Source: Bacilli bacterium (GTDB taxonomy: Bacteria; Bacillota_I; Bacilli_A; ML615J-28; CAG-698). Taken from it: a stretch of 45,342 nucleotides of DNA. Both the position numbers and the translations under genes were made by a program. Location: NCBI GenBank assembly GCA_017450215.1, contig JAFSVH010000005.1, positions 1 to 45,342 on the forward strand. The letters run 5' to 3'. The notes beneath the pieces were generated by a model, which saw only the letters and a list, made by a program, of their open reading frames with translations, was not told where the DNA came from and ran no database searches. Numbering within the stretch: the first letter of the stretch is position 1; each line of letters starts with the position of its first letter. Shown piece after piece: positions 7,599-16,479 of this stretch.

Positions 7599-9359
7599 TT
7601 AAATATAATTTTTAAATTCCTTTATAATCTTTTCAACTTTACTCACTACTTCTTTTACTGTACCTTCTTTAAAAGGACTATTTAAATGAGCAAGGTCTAA
7701 TAATTCTAAATAGCCTTTAGAGCCTCCTGCTTTGCAAAGATTTAAATAATCATTCCAAGCAGAATCAAAACCATTACGGTATTTAATCAAAAATTGGAAA
7801 GCACAAGTTTGAGCTAAAGCATAATCAATATAATAGAATGGATGAAGGAAGATATGTTGCTTTTGCATCCAGAATCCACCATTATTTAAGAATTCATTAT
7901 CTTCATAATCTCTCCATGGCATGTATTCTTTCTCAATATCACGCCATATTTTTCTTCTTTCAAGTGCTGTCATTTTAGGATTTTCAAATACTTTATGTTG
8001 GAATAAATCAACACAAACAAGATAAGGTATAGTCATTAAAGCATTTGTTAAATGGTGATATAAATATTTATTACTATTTTCACCAAAGAATTTATCCATA
8101 TAAGGATAAGTAAAATGTTCCATTGACATTGAATGAATTTCACTTGTCTCCATTCCAGCCCAAACCTGACTAGCTAACTTTATATTACGTGATGCAGTAT
8201 AAGCTTGAAAAGCATGACCAGCTTCATGAGTTAAAACATCAACATCTTGACTTGTCCCATTGAAATTAGAAAAAATAAATGGAGCTTTGTATAAATTAAT
8301 AAAAGTACAATATCCACCTAATCTCTTGCCATGTCTAGTCTCTAAATCAAATAAATCGTGATCAGTCATGAATTCAAAGAATTCTTTTGTTTCATTACTT
8401 AAATCACTATACATCTCTTTAGCTTTAGAAACAAGTTCGTCTTTATTTCCAATTGGATTAGCATTACCTTCTTTAAATGATAAAGCTTCATCATACCAAT
8501 GTAATTTATCAATTCCTAATCTATTAGCTTGTTCCTCATATAATTTATTTGCAAGTGGAACAATATATTTTTTAACTTCTTCTCTAAATATTTTTACATC
8601 ATCTTTATTATAATCAAAACGATTAAATGAAAGATAAGCATAATCAATATAAGAATCAAAACCTAATTTATTAGCTTTATCAATTCTTAAATCAATCAAT
8701 TTATCATAAATATCATCTAATTTTCCACTTACATCTTCATAAAGCTTAGCCCATTCTTGAAATGCACCTCTTCTAATATTTCTATCAGTGCTTTCCATAA
8801 ATTTAAGCAAACCATAGAAGTTGCAATCTTCACCTTGATATGTAGTTTTACACATACTCACTTCTTTACTATACTCTGAACATAATTTATATTCTTTCTT
8901 TTCAATCGGAACAATCTTAGAATTAACTAATTTTTGTTCATTTTCCATTGTTTTTATTAATAAAGAGCCATATTCTTCTTCTAATTCCTTCACAAATTTA
9001 GATTTTAAAATAGCTACATTTAAATCTTTTAAAACAACAGATAAATTACTAAATTCACCACTAATATATAAATCTTCATCTTCATAATACTTATCACTAG
9101 TGTCAATTGTATTCCTTATTCCACAAACTACAGCAGCACTTTCTAAATCAATCAAAATATTATTAGCACTAACAAAAGCACCTCTAACTGTTTCATAATC
9201 TTTTGCATTTTTAATAATTTTAATAATTTCTTTTAATTCTTCTTTAGCTTTAGAAAAATCAGGTCTTGTATATTCTATGTCCTTAAATTTATTATTTAAT
9301 ACTTCATATTTTTCTTTAAGTACATTCTTATATTTATCATCAAGATTATGATTGTTCAT
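7599..9359 (-). CDS. pepF: M3 family oligoendopeptidase (PepF-like)
   Basis: This 586-aa cytosolic zinc metallopeptidase has the HEAGH motif (378-382) and the third ligand Glu in ETSEIHSMSME (about 407), as in M3B oligoendopeptidases. These enzymes cut short peptides of roughly 5-20 residues. The length is typical (about 560-600 aa). The start ATG follows AAGGAGAC. It is the first gene of the run down to 2164, with a TATAAT-type promoter at 9406-9411. The gene names pepF and yjbG are used for this group; which subfamily it belongs to is not settled. Confidence 0.88.
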   Translation of the reverse strand: MNNHNLDDKYKNVLKEKYEVLNNKFKDIEYTRPDFSKAKEELKEIIKIIKNAKDYETVRGAFVSANNILIDLESAAVVCGIRNTIDTSDKYYEDEDLYISGEFSNLSVVLKDLNVAILKSKFVKELEEEYGSLLIKTMENEQKLVNSKIVPIEKKEYKLCSEYSKEVSMCKTTYQGEDCNFYGLLKFMESTDRNIRRGAFQEWAKLYEDVSGKLDDIYDKLIDLRIDKANKLGFDSYIDYAYLSFNRFDYNKDDVKIFREEVKKYIVPLANKLYEEQANRLGIDKLHWYDEALSFKEGNANPIGNKDELVSKAKEMYSDLSNETKEFFEFMTDHDLFDLETRHGKRLGGYCTFINLYKAPFIFSNFNGTSQDVDVLTHEAGHAFQAYTASRNIKLASQVWAGMETSEIHSMSMEHFTYPYMDKFFGENSNKYLYHHLTNALMTIPYLVCVDLFQHKVFENPKMTALERRKIWRDIEKEYMPWRDYEDNEFLNNGGFWMQKQHIFLHPFYYIDYALAQTCAFQFLIKYRNGFDSAWNDYLNLCKAGGSKGYLELLDLAHLNSPFKEGTVKEVVSKVEKIIKEFKNYI

Positions 9360-9405
9360 AATTAAGTCTCCTTATAATAAAGATTATAAAAACCCATCTT
9401 TATCC

Positions 9406-9420
9406 ATTATACTATAAAAC
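9406..9420 (-). promoter_or_regulatory. Promoter of the peptidase-hydrolase operon
   Basis: TATAAT at 9411-9406, preceded on the minus strand by a T-rich, weak -35 region (TTTCAT or TTCATT at 17-18 nt). The predicted start near 9399 leaves a leader of about 40 nt with the AAGGAGAC ribosome site. Confidence 0.5.
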
Positions 9421-9483
9421 AGGTTAAAATGAAAGAAGATAAACAATATTATAATATCAAAATATTCTTTATATAATTATTTC

Positions 9484-9512
9484 TTGTAAAAAAAGTATAA
9501 AAACATTATAAT
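9484..9512 (+). promoter_or_regulatory. Promoter of the serine hydrolase, predicted leaderless
   Basis: TTGTAA (9484-9489), a 17-nt spacer and TATAAT (9507-9512) form a good sigma-A promoter. The start codon begins at 9519, where transcription itself should start, so the mRNA would carry little or no leader and no Shine-Dalgarno site is present. Confidence 0.7.
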
Positions 9513-9518
9513 GTTTAT

Positions 9519-10532
9519 ATGGAAAATTTAAACAATTTAAAATCTAATCAATTAGATGAATTAAAGAAACAATACCGAACATTATTAGATAAATACAATT
9601 GTCATGGCTTTGCATATTATGATTCAAGCAATCAATTGTTTGATTTGCCAATTTACATTGGTAATGTCCATGAACATACAATTTATGAAGCTGCCAGTTT
9701 AACAAAGGTTATGTTTGCTTATCTCGTATTAAAATTAAGCATAGACAACATAATTGATTTAAACACACCTTTAGTTAAATATGTAAAAGATTATTATTCA
9801 AGCAGTGATCAAAGATTCAAACAGATTACAGCAGCTCATATATTATCCCATACTACAGGACTTTCTAATTGGCCAAAGACAGAAATGGAAAAATCAGATC
9901 TTTTCTTACATTTCAATCCAGGTTCAAATCATCTATATTCAGGTATGGGCTATCAATTATTACAAGAGGTTGTGGAAAAGATAACAAATAAATCTATTAT
10001 TGCTTTATTTGATGAATATATCTTCACTCCATTTAATCTAACTTCTTCTAGTTTAGTCTATCTAGATTCAATGAAGAATTATCTGACATTATCTTATAAT
10101 AAACAAGGTAACAAACACAAAGATCGGAGAATAATTACTACACCAAATGTAGCTTATTCACTTCATACAACCATTGAAGATTATATTAAATTTGTAAAAG
10201 CTGTTTTTGTAAATGGTGATAAAAGAATAAAAGAATTATTCAACAAAAAAATCATCATGATTAATTATAATCTATCTTGGAATTTAGGTATTTCATCTAT
10301 CAGTGTAAAAAATAGAGAAATATTATGGCAATGGGGAGATAACGGAAACTTTAAGAACCTCTTCCTATTTAATAGTAGTACAAATAATTTTAAATTATAT
10401 TTCTCAAATAGTTTCAATGGATTAAATATCATCTTTGATATTCTTAATGAAGAAGTTGAAAAAGAGAATAATACATCTGAAGATAAAAAGGCAATTGAAG
10501 CCGTAATGGATTATATAAGCATTGTGGAATAG
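9519..10532 (+). CDS. Serine hydrolase of the beta-lactamase/class C family
   Basis: The protein has 337 aa and no signal peptide. The SxxK motif is SLTK (60-63), the YxN position is YSG (140-142), and the third motif position is WGDNGN near residue 270 in place of HxG/KTG. This fits the large Beta-lactamase (PF00144) family of esterases and peptidases, not a resistance enzyme by default. It is the only plus-strand gene. It has its own promoter with no room for an untranslated leader, and it ends at a strong bidirectional terminator shared with the convergent amidase gene. Substrate unknown; a cytosolic esterase or D-amino acid peptidase is possible. Confidence 0.82.
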   Translation: MENLNNLKSNQLDELKKQYRTLLDKYNCHGFAYYDSSNQLFDLPIYIGNVHEHTIYEAASLTKVMFAYLVLKLSIDNIIDLNTPLVKYVKDYYSSSDQRFKQITAAHILSHTTGLSNWPKTEMEKSDLFLHFNPGSNHLYSGMGYQLLQEVVEKITNKSIIALFDEYIFTPFNLTSSSLVYLDSMKNYLTLSYNKQGNKHKDRRIITTPNVAYSLHTTIEDYIKFVKAVFVNGDKRIKELFNKKIIMINYNLSWNLGISSISVKNREILWQWGDNGNFKNLFLFNSSTNNFKLYFSNSFNGLNIIFDILNEEVEKENNTSEDKKAIEAVMDYISIVE

Positions 10533-10582
10533 AAAAATTCAAAAATGAAAAATTCAAAATGAATAACATATATGTTATAACA

Positions 10583-10610
10583 AAAGAACCCTGAAAAATC
10601 AGGGTTCTTT
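10583..10610. terminator. Bidirectional terminator between convergent genes
   Basis: A perfect 12-bp stem AAAGAACCCTGA/TCAGGGTTCTTT with loop AAAA, U-rich on both sides, lies between the serine hydrolase and amidase stop codons. Confidence 0.9.
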
Positions 10611-10621
10611 ATATTATTCAA

Positions 10622-13600
10622 TTATATTATTGGATAACCTTGCATTTGTAATGATTGATAAGTTCTTGAACCACTATAAGCAAAGAATGATTCAACACAA
10701 GTAGCAAGAGTAATCTTTTCTTCTTTATTTCCTACTTTGACAGTTACTTCATAAGTAACGCAATGTGCATCACTTGTTTGAACTAATAATCCATTATCTT
10801 TTAAGATTCCATCACCTTTAACTGCTTTAGCAGATAAAGTGACATTCTTATAAGTAGTTAATAAATCATATTCAGCCTTAACCATATCCATGAATTCATA
10901 CCATAACTTCATATCACGCTCTAAGAATGGTTGAGGACAATCTTTTCCTGAGAAGAAATGATGACCAACTACACGATCAAAGCCTAAATTATAATCTTTT
11001 AATAATTTAGCAACCAATTGTGCAGTTACATGCCATGTATGCTCTAAATCAGATCCAATATCTACACATGACTCAATACCTATAGAATTTCTATTACCAC
11101 CACATGTACAAATAGCTCTTGGTGTTCTTTGAGTTCCCCAATGAGTTCTAGCAAGATAATATTTGCCATCTACAACCTTAGTGATTAGTCCATAATCATT
11201 AAATACAGAATATTGTTTACCACTAACTGTAAGTACACTTCCATCAACACTATAACCAGATGGAGGAGTAGGAATAGAAATTGTAGTTTCTCTACCATTA
11301 ATTGTATATTTCTTGTTCGCTGAAATAGAAATAATTGGTGTTAATGGTTCACCATCTAAAACACTTAGTCCTGTATCATCCCAAACACATGGATCACCAT
11401 TTGTTGCATGCCAGCCACCATATTTTTCACTTAAACCAGCAAATACATAATATGCATCTTCTGTATATCCACTTGAAACACCAGTTAAATCTGTTAAATT
11501 AGTACGCCCTGTAACAAAATGAATAGATGCTCTATATTCAAGATTATTGAAATATGAACAGTTATTATCAGCATCAGCACCATTCTTCATATTACCAGTA
11601 TAATGAACAGTAACAAATTCAACACTAGTCATTGGTCCATAATTCTTAGTACCATTAGGAAGTTTATCATAATATCTCTTATCAATCTTCAAATTATCAA
11701 AGATTAAATTATTAACTCCACCAACTACATCATAATAGTATTCAGGATTACCACTACCAATACCTAAATTATAAGTAGTTTGGGCATTAGAAATATGATT
11801 ATTCACAACAAATCTAACTTCATCACTTAGTCCACTTGGAAGAACTGTAACATAGAAGTCAAATGATTTTGTAGGATTATCTTTTGATGTAGCCTTGATA
11901 GTAGCAACACCACTATTAATACCTTTTACATTACCATTTGCATCAACTGTTGCAATACTAGTATCTAAACTCTTCCAACTAACTTCTTTTTTATCTTGAT
12001 TCTTATCAACATAAGAAGCATTCAATTTAATTGTTTCATTTATTTCAACATAGCTATTAGTTTCGTATGTAGCATCGAAATAATCACCCTTCCATACACT
12101 AATATCTAAAATAAGTTCAAAATTAGGGTTACTATCTAGTCTTACTCTAACTCTACCATTTCCTGTAGTCTTAGTAGTAATTAGACCATCAGATGAGATA
12201 GTTAGAATTCCATTATCAAGTGAATTGAAAGTAACTTTCTTATTGACAGCATTACTTGGACTGATTTGCCAATTTAATTGTAATGAATCATATAATTTAA
12301 TACCTTCATCAGGATAATTAACAAATATTATGTCTTCTGCAATAATTTCATGTTCCCAAATAGCCTTTAATTCTACTTCTCCTGTTTGAGATTTAGAAAT
12401 AGATGTAACAGTCTTTCCATTCATATCTTCCCAACGAAGGAAAATATATTGACTACGTACAGGCTTTGGAAGTTTACTAATTCCAGTACCTTTCTTGTAT
12501 GTTTCAGCACCAACATCTTCAGTCTTAGCAGGTCCTTTAGTATATACCGCTTTTGAAGTTTCTTCATCAGCATAATTAGCACTCATTGTGCCTAAAACAC
12601 CTTCTTTGTGTTCTGTGCTTGTAAAGAAGCCATTCAAATTAGTAATATAGAATCCTTTTACATCAAGATTACCAAAATCAGCATTTTCTGCTTTTTGCAT
12701 TTCAGTTCCCTTAGCTACTTCCCAAATAGCATCAAGTAACCACATCCATTTATTCAAATATTGGCTCTTCTTCATCATATCACCAAACCAGCTAGATTCA
12801 ATCTTAGTACAATCTAAATCACTAGCAGTTAAGTTTTTACCAGATGAAGCATTGAAGTCTTTCATGAATTGTTCACCAAGTTCACTAGGAGTATAATAAA
12901 TAATATCCCACTTTCCACCATTCAAATAATAATAAATAGGATATGTGCCTTCAGGATAAGTCATCTTTTCTCTCCAATTTGCATATAATGTAGTATCTTT
13001 ACTACCAAATACTTCTCCAACATAGTCATCTGAATTCTTTGTTGTACTCCAACCTAAAAATACATAACCTTCTTTTGTTGGAATATCAAGCTCTAATGTT
13101 TGTCCGTATTCAACAATCTCAAGTCCCGAATAAGAACCACCATCTAATTCATATGTAACACTAAATGTCTTTAATGAATAAATAGCATAAACAACTACAT
13201 CTTGTGTAATATCACTAACTTCATCAATCATTTCACCATCTAGTGAATCTTCATAGCTCCAACAAACAAAATCATAACCTTTAAGTGTAGGTGCTTTACC
13301 TAGTTCATAAGTCTCACCTTCCTTAATAGTAACAGAGTCTTTCTTAAATCCTTTAGTACTAGAACTAAAAGAAATAGTTAATTGTAATTCAGCCATGACT
13401 TCAACTGACAAAGTTAATTCCTTAGTAGTTTTAGCTTCATCATCACAAACAACTGTAATCTTTACATTTGTTTTACCTTCTTTTAAAGCAGTAACAACTC
13501 CATTATCAATGCTAATAATAGAATCATCACTTATATCATAACTTGCTTCACCATTAGCACCTTTAACTTCATAATTAATCTTATACGTCTCACCTAATTT

Positions 13601-13738
13601 AATCTTTACAGACTCTTCTGATAATTTTACTTCTACTTCACCTATATCTATAACAGGATTTTCATCACATGAAACACTAAATAATAATAGACCTAGAAAA
13701 AGTAATGTATATGAAAAATAATAAATAAATTTTTTCAT
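10622..13738 (-). CDS. Surface lipoprotein with Ig-like repeats and an N-acetylmuramoyl-L-alanine amidase domain
   Basis: The protein has 1038 aa. The signal peptide ends in a lipobox with Cys24 (FSVSC). In order: a BIG2 Ig-like domain (about 35-113), InlB/Listeria-Bacteroides-type repeats (about 118-256, with GYDFVCW and GYVFLGW, and a third degenerate copy to about 462), two more BIG2 domains (about 465-548 and 555-633), then an amidase_2/PGRP domain (about 640-955). Zinc ligands can be seen as VTVHYTG (His712), VVGHH (His926 or 927) and KDCP (Cys934). The amidase contains a large insert between about 750 and 865. Such enzymes cut the MurNAc-L-Ala bond in peptidoglycan. Surface display suggests wall remodelling or attack on neighbours. 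Confidence 0.86.
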   Translation of the reverse strand: MKKFIYYFSYTLLFLGLLLFSVSCDENPVIDIGEVEVKLSEESVKIKLGETYKINYEVKGANGEASYDISDDSIISIDNGVVTALKEGKTNVKITVVCDDEAKTTKELTLSVEVMAELQLTISFSSSTKGFKKDSVTIKEGETYELGKAPTLKGYDFVCWSYEDSLDGEMIDEVSDITQDVVVYAIYSLKTFSVTYELDGGSYSGLEIVEYGQTLELDIPTKEGYVFLGWSTTKNSDDYVGEVFGSKDTTLYANWREKMTYPEGTYPIYYYLNGGKWDIIYYTPSELGEQFMKDFNASSGKNLTASDLDCTKIESSWFGDMMKKSQYLNKWMWLLDAIWEVAKGTEMQKAENADFGNLDVKGFYITNLNGFFTSTEHKEGVLGTMSANYADEETSKAVYTKGPAKTEDVGAETYKKGTGISKLPKPVRSQYIFLRWEDMNGKTVTSISKSQTGEVELKAIWEHEIIAEDIIFVNYPDEGIKLYDSLQLNWQISPSNAVNKKVTFNSLDNGILTISSDGLITTKTTGNGRVRVRLDSNPNFELILDISVWKGDYFDATYETNSYVEINETIKLNASYVDKNQDKKEVSWKSLDTSIATVDANGNVKGINSGVATIKATSKDNPTKSFDFYVTVLPSGLSDEVRFVVNNHISNAQTTYNLGIGSGNPEYYYDVVGGVNNLIFDNLKIDKRYYDKLPNGTKNYGPMTSVEFVTVHYTGNMKNGADADNNCSYFNNLEYRASIHFVTGRTNLTDLTGVSSGYTEDAYYVFAGLSEKYGGWHATNGDPCVWDDTGLSVLDGEPLTPIISISANKKYTINGRETTISIPTPPSGYSVDGSVLTVSGKQYSVFNDYGLITKVVDGKYYLARTHWGTQRTPRAICTCGGNRNSIGIESCVDIGSDLEHTWHVTAQLVAKLLKDYNLGFDRVVGHHFFSGKDCPQPFLERDMKLWYEFMDMVKAEYDLLTTYKNVTLSAKAVKGDGILKDNGLLVQTSDAHCVTYEVTVKVGNKEEKITLATCVESFFAYSGSRTYQSLQMQGYPII

Positions 13739-13762
13739 CTTAAAAACTTCCTTTCCAATAAT

Positions 13763-13791
13763 ATTTTAATATAAAAATAAAAAACTATCAA
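13763..13791 (-). promoter_or_regulatory. Promoter of the amidase lipoprotein gene
   Basis: TTGATA (13791-13786), a 17-nt spacer, and TAAAAT (13768-13763), followed by GGAAAGGAAG as ribosome site. Confidence 0.65.
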
Positions 13792-13792
13792 G

Positions 13793-13966
13793 AAAAAATA
13801 TAACTAACAAATTATCCTATTACGAAATGTGTGTTTGTTTGATAAATAAATAATTATTTAAGATAAGAACCCTTTGTAAATCCAAATCATATGCAATAAA
13901 ATTTATTTCGAATGATATTTTCATAGAAAAAGATATATAGTTATATAAAACTTCAAAAAAGCAAAG
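13793..13966. other. Intergenic stretch with no gene seen
   Basis: This AT-rich part of the gap between gpmA and the amidase gene shows no conserved RNA or gene. A 34-codon minus-strand frame at 13820-13924 lacks any ribosome site and was not called. Confidence 0.6.
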
Positions 13967-13967
13967 A

Positions 13968-14028
13968 AAAAAAATAAAAAAGCTCTATCAAGAAGAATCT
14001 TGAGAACACCCAAGATTTATGATAGAGC
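13968..14028 (-). terminator. Terminator of the glp-gpmA operon
   Basis: A two-part stem, GCTCTATCA...TGATAGAGC enclosing ATCTTG...CAAGAT, is followed on the minus strand by TTTTTTATTTTTTTT. It is a textbook intrinsic terminator 20 nt after the gpmA stop. Confidence 0.92.
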
Positions 14029-14048
14029 AATAATTATTATTTTAATTC

Positions 14049-14795
14049 TTATTTTGCTTTACCTTGATTTGCAACTGCTTCCATTTGCTTCTTAAGTTCT
14101 GCTTCATCCATTAAATAATAATGGTTAATTGCTTTCATATTATCATCAAATTCATAAACAAGTGGAACACCTGTTGGAATATTGACTGAAATAATTTCAT
14201 CATTTGCCATATTATCAAAATATTTAACTAAAGCTCTTAAAGAGTTACCATGAGCAACGATTAAAACCCTTTTTCCAGCTTCCATTTCTGGTTTAATTAC
14301 TTCTTCAAAATATGGAACAGCTCTTTTAACTGTTAATTCTAAAGATTCATTTAATGGTAAATCCTTAGGATCTACATCTCTAAATTGAGCTTGTAAAGCA
14401 GGATTTCTAGGATCATCTTTTTCAAGTGCTGGTGGACAAATATCATAAGATCTACGCCAAATCTTAACTTGTGCTTCACCATATTTTTCAGCTGTTTCAC
14501 TCTTGTTTAAACCTTGTAAAGCACCATAATGACGTTCATTAAGTCTCCATGTCTTATAAACTGGTAACCATTCTCTATCAAGTTCAAACAATACATAATT
14601 CATTGTATGGATAGCTCTCTTTAATAATGATGTATGAACAACATCAAAGTCATAACCATTTTCCTTTAAAGTCTTACCAGCTCTATGAGCTTCTTCAACA
14701 CCTTTTTCACTTAGTTCAACATCTGTCCAACCAGTAAAAAGATTAAGCTTATTCCATTCACTTTCACCATGTCTAATTAATACTAATTTATGCAT
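14049..14795 (-). CDS. gpmA: 2,3-bisphosphoglycerate-dependent phosphoglycerate mutase
   Basis: This 248-aa cytosolic glycolytic enzyme interconverts 3- and 2-phosphoglycerate. The phosphohistidine motif [10 protein letters not shown] lies at 6-15 (His9), the catalytic Glu in LNERHYG at 85-91, and the second His in VAHGNSLRA near 181. Length and sequence match the dPGM (GpmA) family closely. The start follows ATAGGAGGAAAAG. It is the last gene of the operon with the GlpA-like and FAD genes, 37 nt after DUF1667, so entry of glycerol-3-phosphate into glycolysis and lower glycolysis appear to be co-expressed. Confidence 0.95.
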   Translation of the reverse strand: MHKLVLIRHGESEWNKLNLFTGWTDVELSEKGVEEAHRAGKTLKENGYDFDVVHTSLLKRAIHTMNYVLFELDREWLPVYKTWRLNERHYGALQGLNKSETAEKYGEAQVKIWRRSYDICPPALEKDDPRNPALQAQFRDVDPKDLPLNESLELTVKRAVPYFEEVIKPEMEAGKRVLIVAHGNSLRALVKYFDNMANDEIISVNIPTGVPLVYEFDDNMKAINHYYLMDEAELKKQMEAVANQGKAK

Positions 14796-14832
14796 TCTTT
14801 TCCTCCTATAAGTAGTATTTATTTATTTTATT

Positions 14833-15201
14833 TCAATTTATCTCTCTAGTAGCAATTATATCAACATCAAGACCAAAAACATTTTTAATGATAACCTGAT
14901 GCATCATAACAGGATAATCAACACTAGCATTATTAATTTCATTCATAACATCAAATATCTTTTCTTTTGGAATTGGACTTGATGTAACTACAGGACATCT
15001 AACAAGTTCATGCTCTTCTCCATCATTATAATTAACCTTCACAGTTGAAGTAATCATCCGTGTAGGATGAGTTAATTCACTGATAGCATAATTATAACCT
15101 CTTTTACAGCTATTACCTGTAATATCCCATTCACCATTTTCTAATTTACTTGCTTCAATATGACATCCTTTAGGACATACAATACAAATCAAACTAGCCA
15201 T
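14833..15201 (-). CDS. DUF1667 iron-sulfur protein
   Basis: The start is ATG 15201, set by GGAGGT five bases upstream, giving 122 aa; an in-frame TTG just before it is not needed. The N terminus has a CxxCPKGC motif (Cys6, Cys9, Cys13) plus Cys32, a likely iron-sulfur cluster site. DUF1667 (COG3862) proteins are commonly encoded next to GlpA-like and FAD oxidoreductase genes, as here. The gene overlaps the upstream FAD gene by eight bases, a sign of a complex. It probably passes electrons from glycerol-3-phosphate oxidation to an unknown acceptor; the acceptor is not evident in this window. Confidence 0.85.
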   Translation of the reverse strand: MASLICIVCPKGCHIEASKLENGEWDITGNSCKRGYNYAISELTHPTRMITSTVKVNYNDGEEHELVRCPVVTSSPIPKEKIFDVMNEINNASVDYPVMMHQVIIKNVFGLDVDIIATREIN

Positions 15202-16471
15202 CAATGACCTCCAAAGTAATATTATCTAAATTAGATAATAATTTTGAATCAATAATTACATTTTCCATTTCAGCAGGTAGCATATAAGGTTTCTTAATAC
15301 TCTTAATCACATTATCACCTTGCTTAATATTTAATATAACATTCTTATAAGGCTTACTAACTCTAAAAGATACTTTAGTATTATCTACATCTTTATTAGT
15401 AAATGATGGCATAACATAACCAACACCATTACCATTCATAATATTTATCTTATTATTAATATCTTCTTTATCAAGTTCACCTTTCACATATTTACTAGCA
15501 TTCAAACCCACAACTTTACCTTCACTAGATACAAAATCTACTAAGTCATGAACATGTAAGCCATTACCACAAGCAAAAATACCTTTTATAGATGTCTCTA
15601 AATATTGATTAACAATAGGTCCTTTAGTTCTAGGATGAATTGCAACACCCAAATTTTCAAGTAATGGATTAGATGGAATCAATCCAATTGATAATAATAA
15701 TGTATCAACTTCAAATTCTTTTTCTGTTCCAGGAACAAAATTAAATTTGTCATCTAATTCTTGAATTATAACTTTTTCAAGTCTAGTTTTACCAACAGTT
15801 TCTTTAACAGTATGGTGCAAATATAAAGGAATGTTATAATCATTTAAACACTGAACAATATTACGATTTAAGCCATTAGAATATGGCATCATTTCAGCAA
15901 CACCTAATACCTTAGCACCTTCAAGAACCATTCTACGAGCCATGATTAAACCAATATCACCACTACCTAGAATGAATACTCTCTTACCAACCATATATCC
16001 TTCAATATTAAGATATTTTTGAGCAAGACCAGCAGTCATAACACCACTACTTCTGTCACCAGGAATGCCAATAGCTCCTCTTGTTCTTTCGCTACAACCA
16101 GTTGCACTAATAATCGCCTTAGCTTTCACAATAACATAACCATCTTGACTATTAGAATAATGAACTAAAAATTCATCATTATATTTTTCTATTTTTAATA
16201 CTACACTAGATAATTTATAATCTATATTTCTATTTAATACTTCTTTTTCAAATCTTGAAGCATATTCAGGTCCAGTTAATTCCTCTTTAAAAGTATGAAG
16301 ACCAAAGCCATTATGAATACATTGTAATAAAATACCACCTAAATGACTTTCTTTTTCTAATATTAAAATATTTTTAACACCATTATCCCATGCTTCAATT
16401 GCACTAGCCATACCAGCACTGCCACCACCAATAACAACGATTGAATATGATAAATTATAATCTTTTTTCAT
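15194..16471 (-). CDS. NAD(P)/FAD-dependent oxidoreductase (GlpB-like partner)
   Basis: This 425-aa protein has an N-terminal FAD site GGGSAG (12-17) and a second nucleotide-binding glycine motif LGSGDIG near 168, so it is a two-dinucleotide-binding flavoprotein of the pyridine nucleotide-disulfide oxidoreductase superfamily. The redox CxxC of thioredoxin reductases is absent. It is encoded between a GlpA-like dehydrogenase and DUF1667, the arrangement used by many anaerobic Bacillota for a three-subunit glycerol-3-phosphate dehydrogenase. It likely carries electrons from GlpA to NAD(P) or another carrier. The start ATG follows TAGGTGAAATT; the gene begins nine bases after the GlpA-like stop. 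Confidence 0.87.
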   Translation of the reverse strand: MKKDYNLSYSIVVIGGGSAGMASAIEAWDNGVKNILILEKESHLGGILLQCIHNGFGLHTFKEELTGPEYASRFEKEVLNRNIDYKLSSVVLKIEKYNDEFLVHYSNSQDGYVIVKAKAIISATGCSERTRGAIGIPGDRSSGVMTAGLAQKYLNIEGYMVGKRVFILGSGDIGLIMARRMVLEGAKVLGVAEMMPYSNGLNRNIVQCLNDYNIPLYLHHTVKETVGKTRLEKVIIQELDDKFNFVPGTEKEFEVDTLLLSIGLIPSNPLLENLGVAIHPRTKGPIVNQYLETSIKGIFACGNGLHVHDLVDFVSSEGKVVGLNASKYVKGELDKEDINNKINIMNGNGVGYVMPSFTNKDVDNTKVSFRVSKPYKNVILNIKQGDNVIKSIKKPYMLPAEMENVIIDSKLLSNLDNITLEVIDG

Positions 16472-16479
16472 AATTTCAC

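Noticed and set aside
10533..10578. Short duplicated AAAAATTCAAAA stretch and an ATAACATATATGTTAT palindrome
   Set aside because: They lie after a stop codon and before a strong terminator; low complexity is the simplest explanation.
13820..13924. 34-codon minus-strand ORF between gpmA and the amidase gene
   Set aside because: No ribosome binding site, no coupling to a neighbour, and no protein-like pattern.
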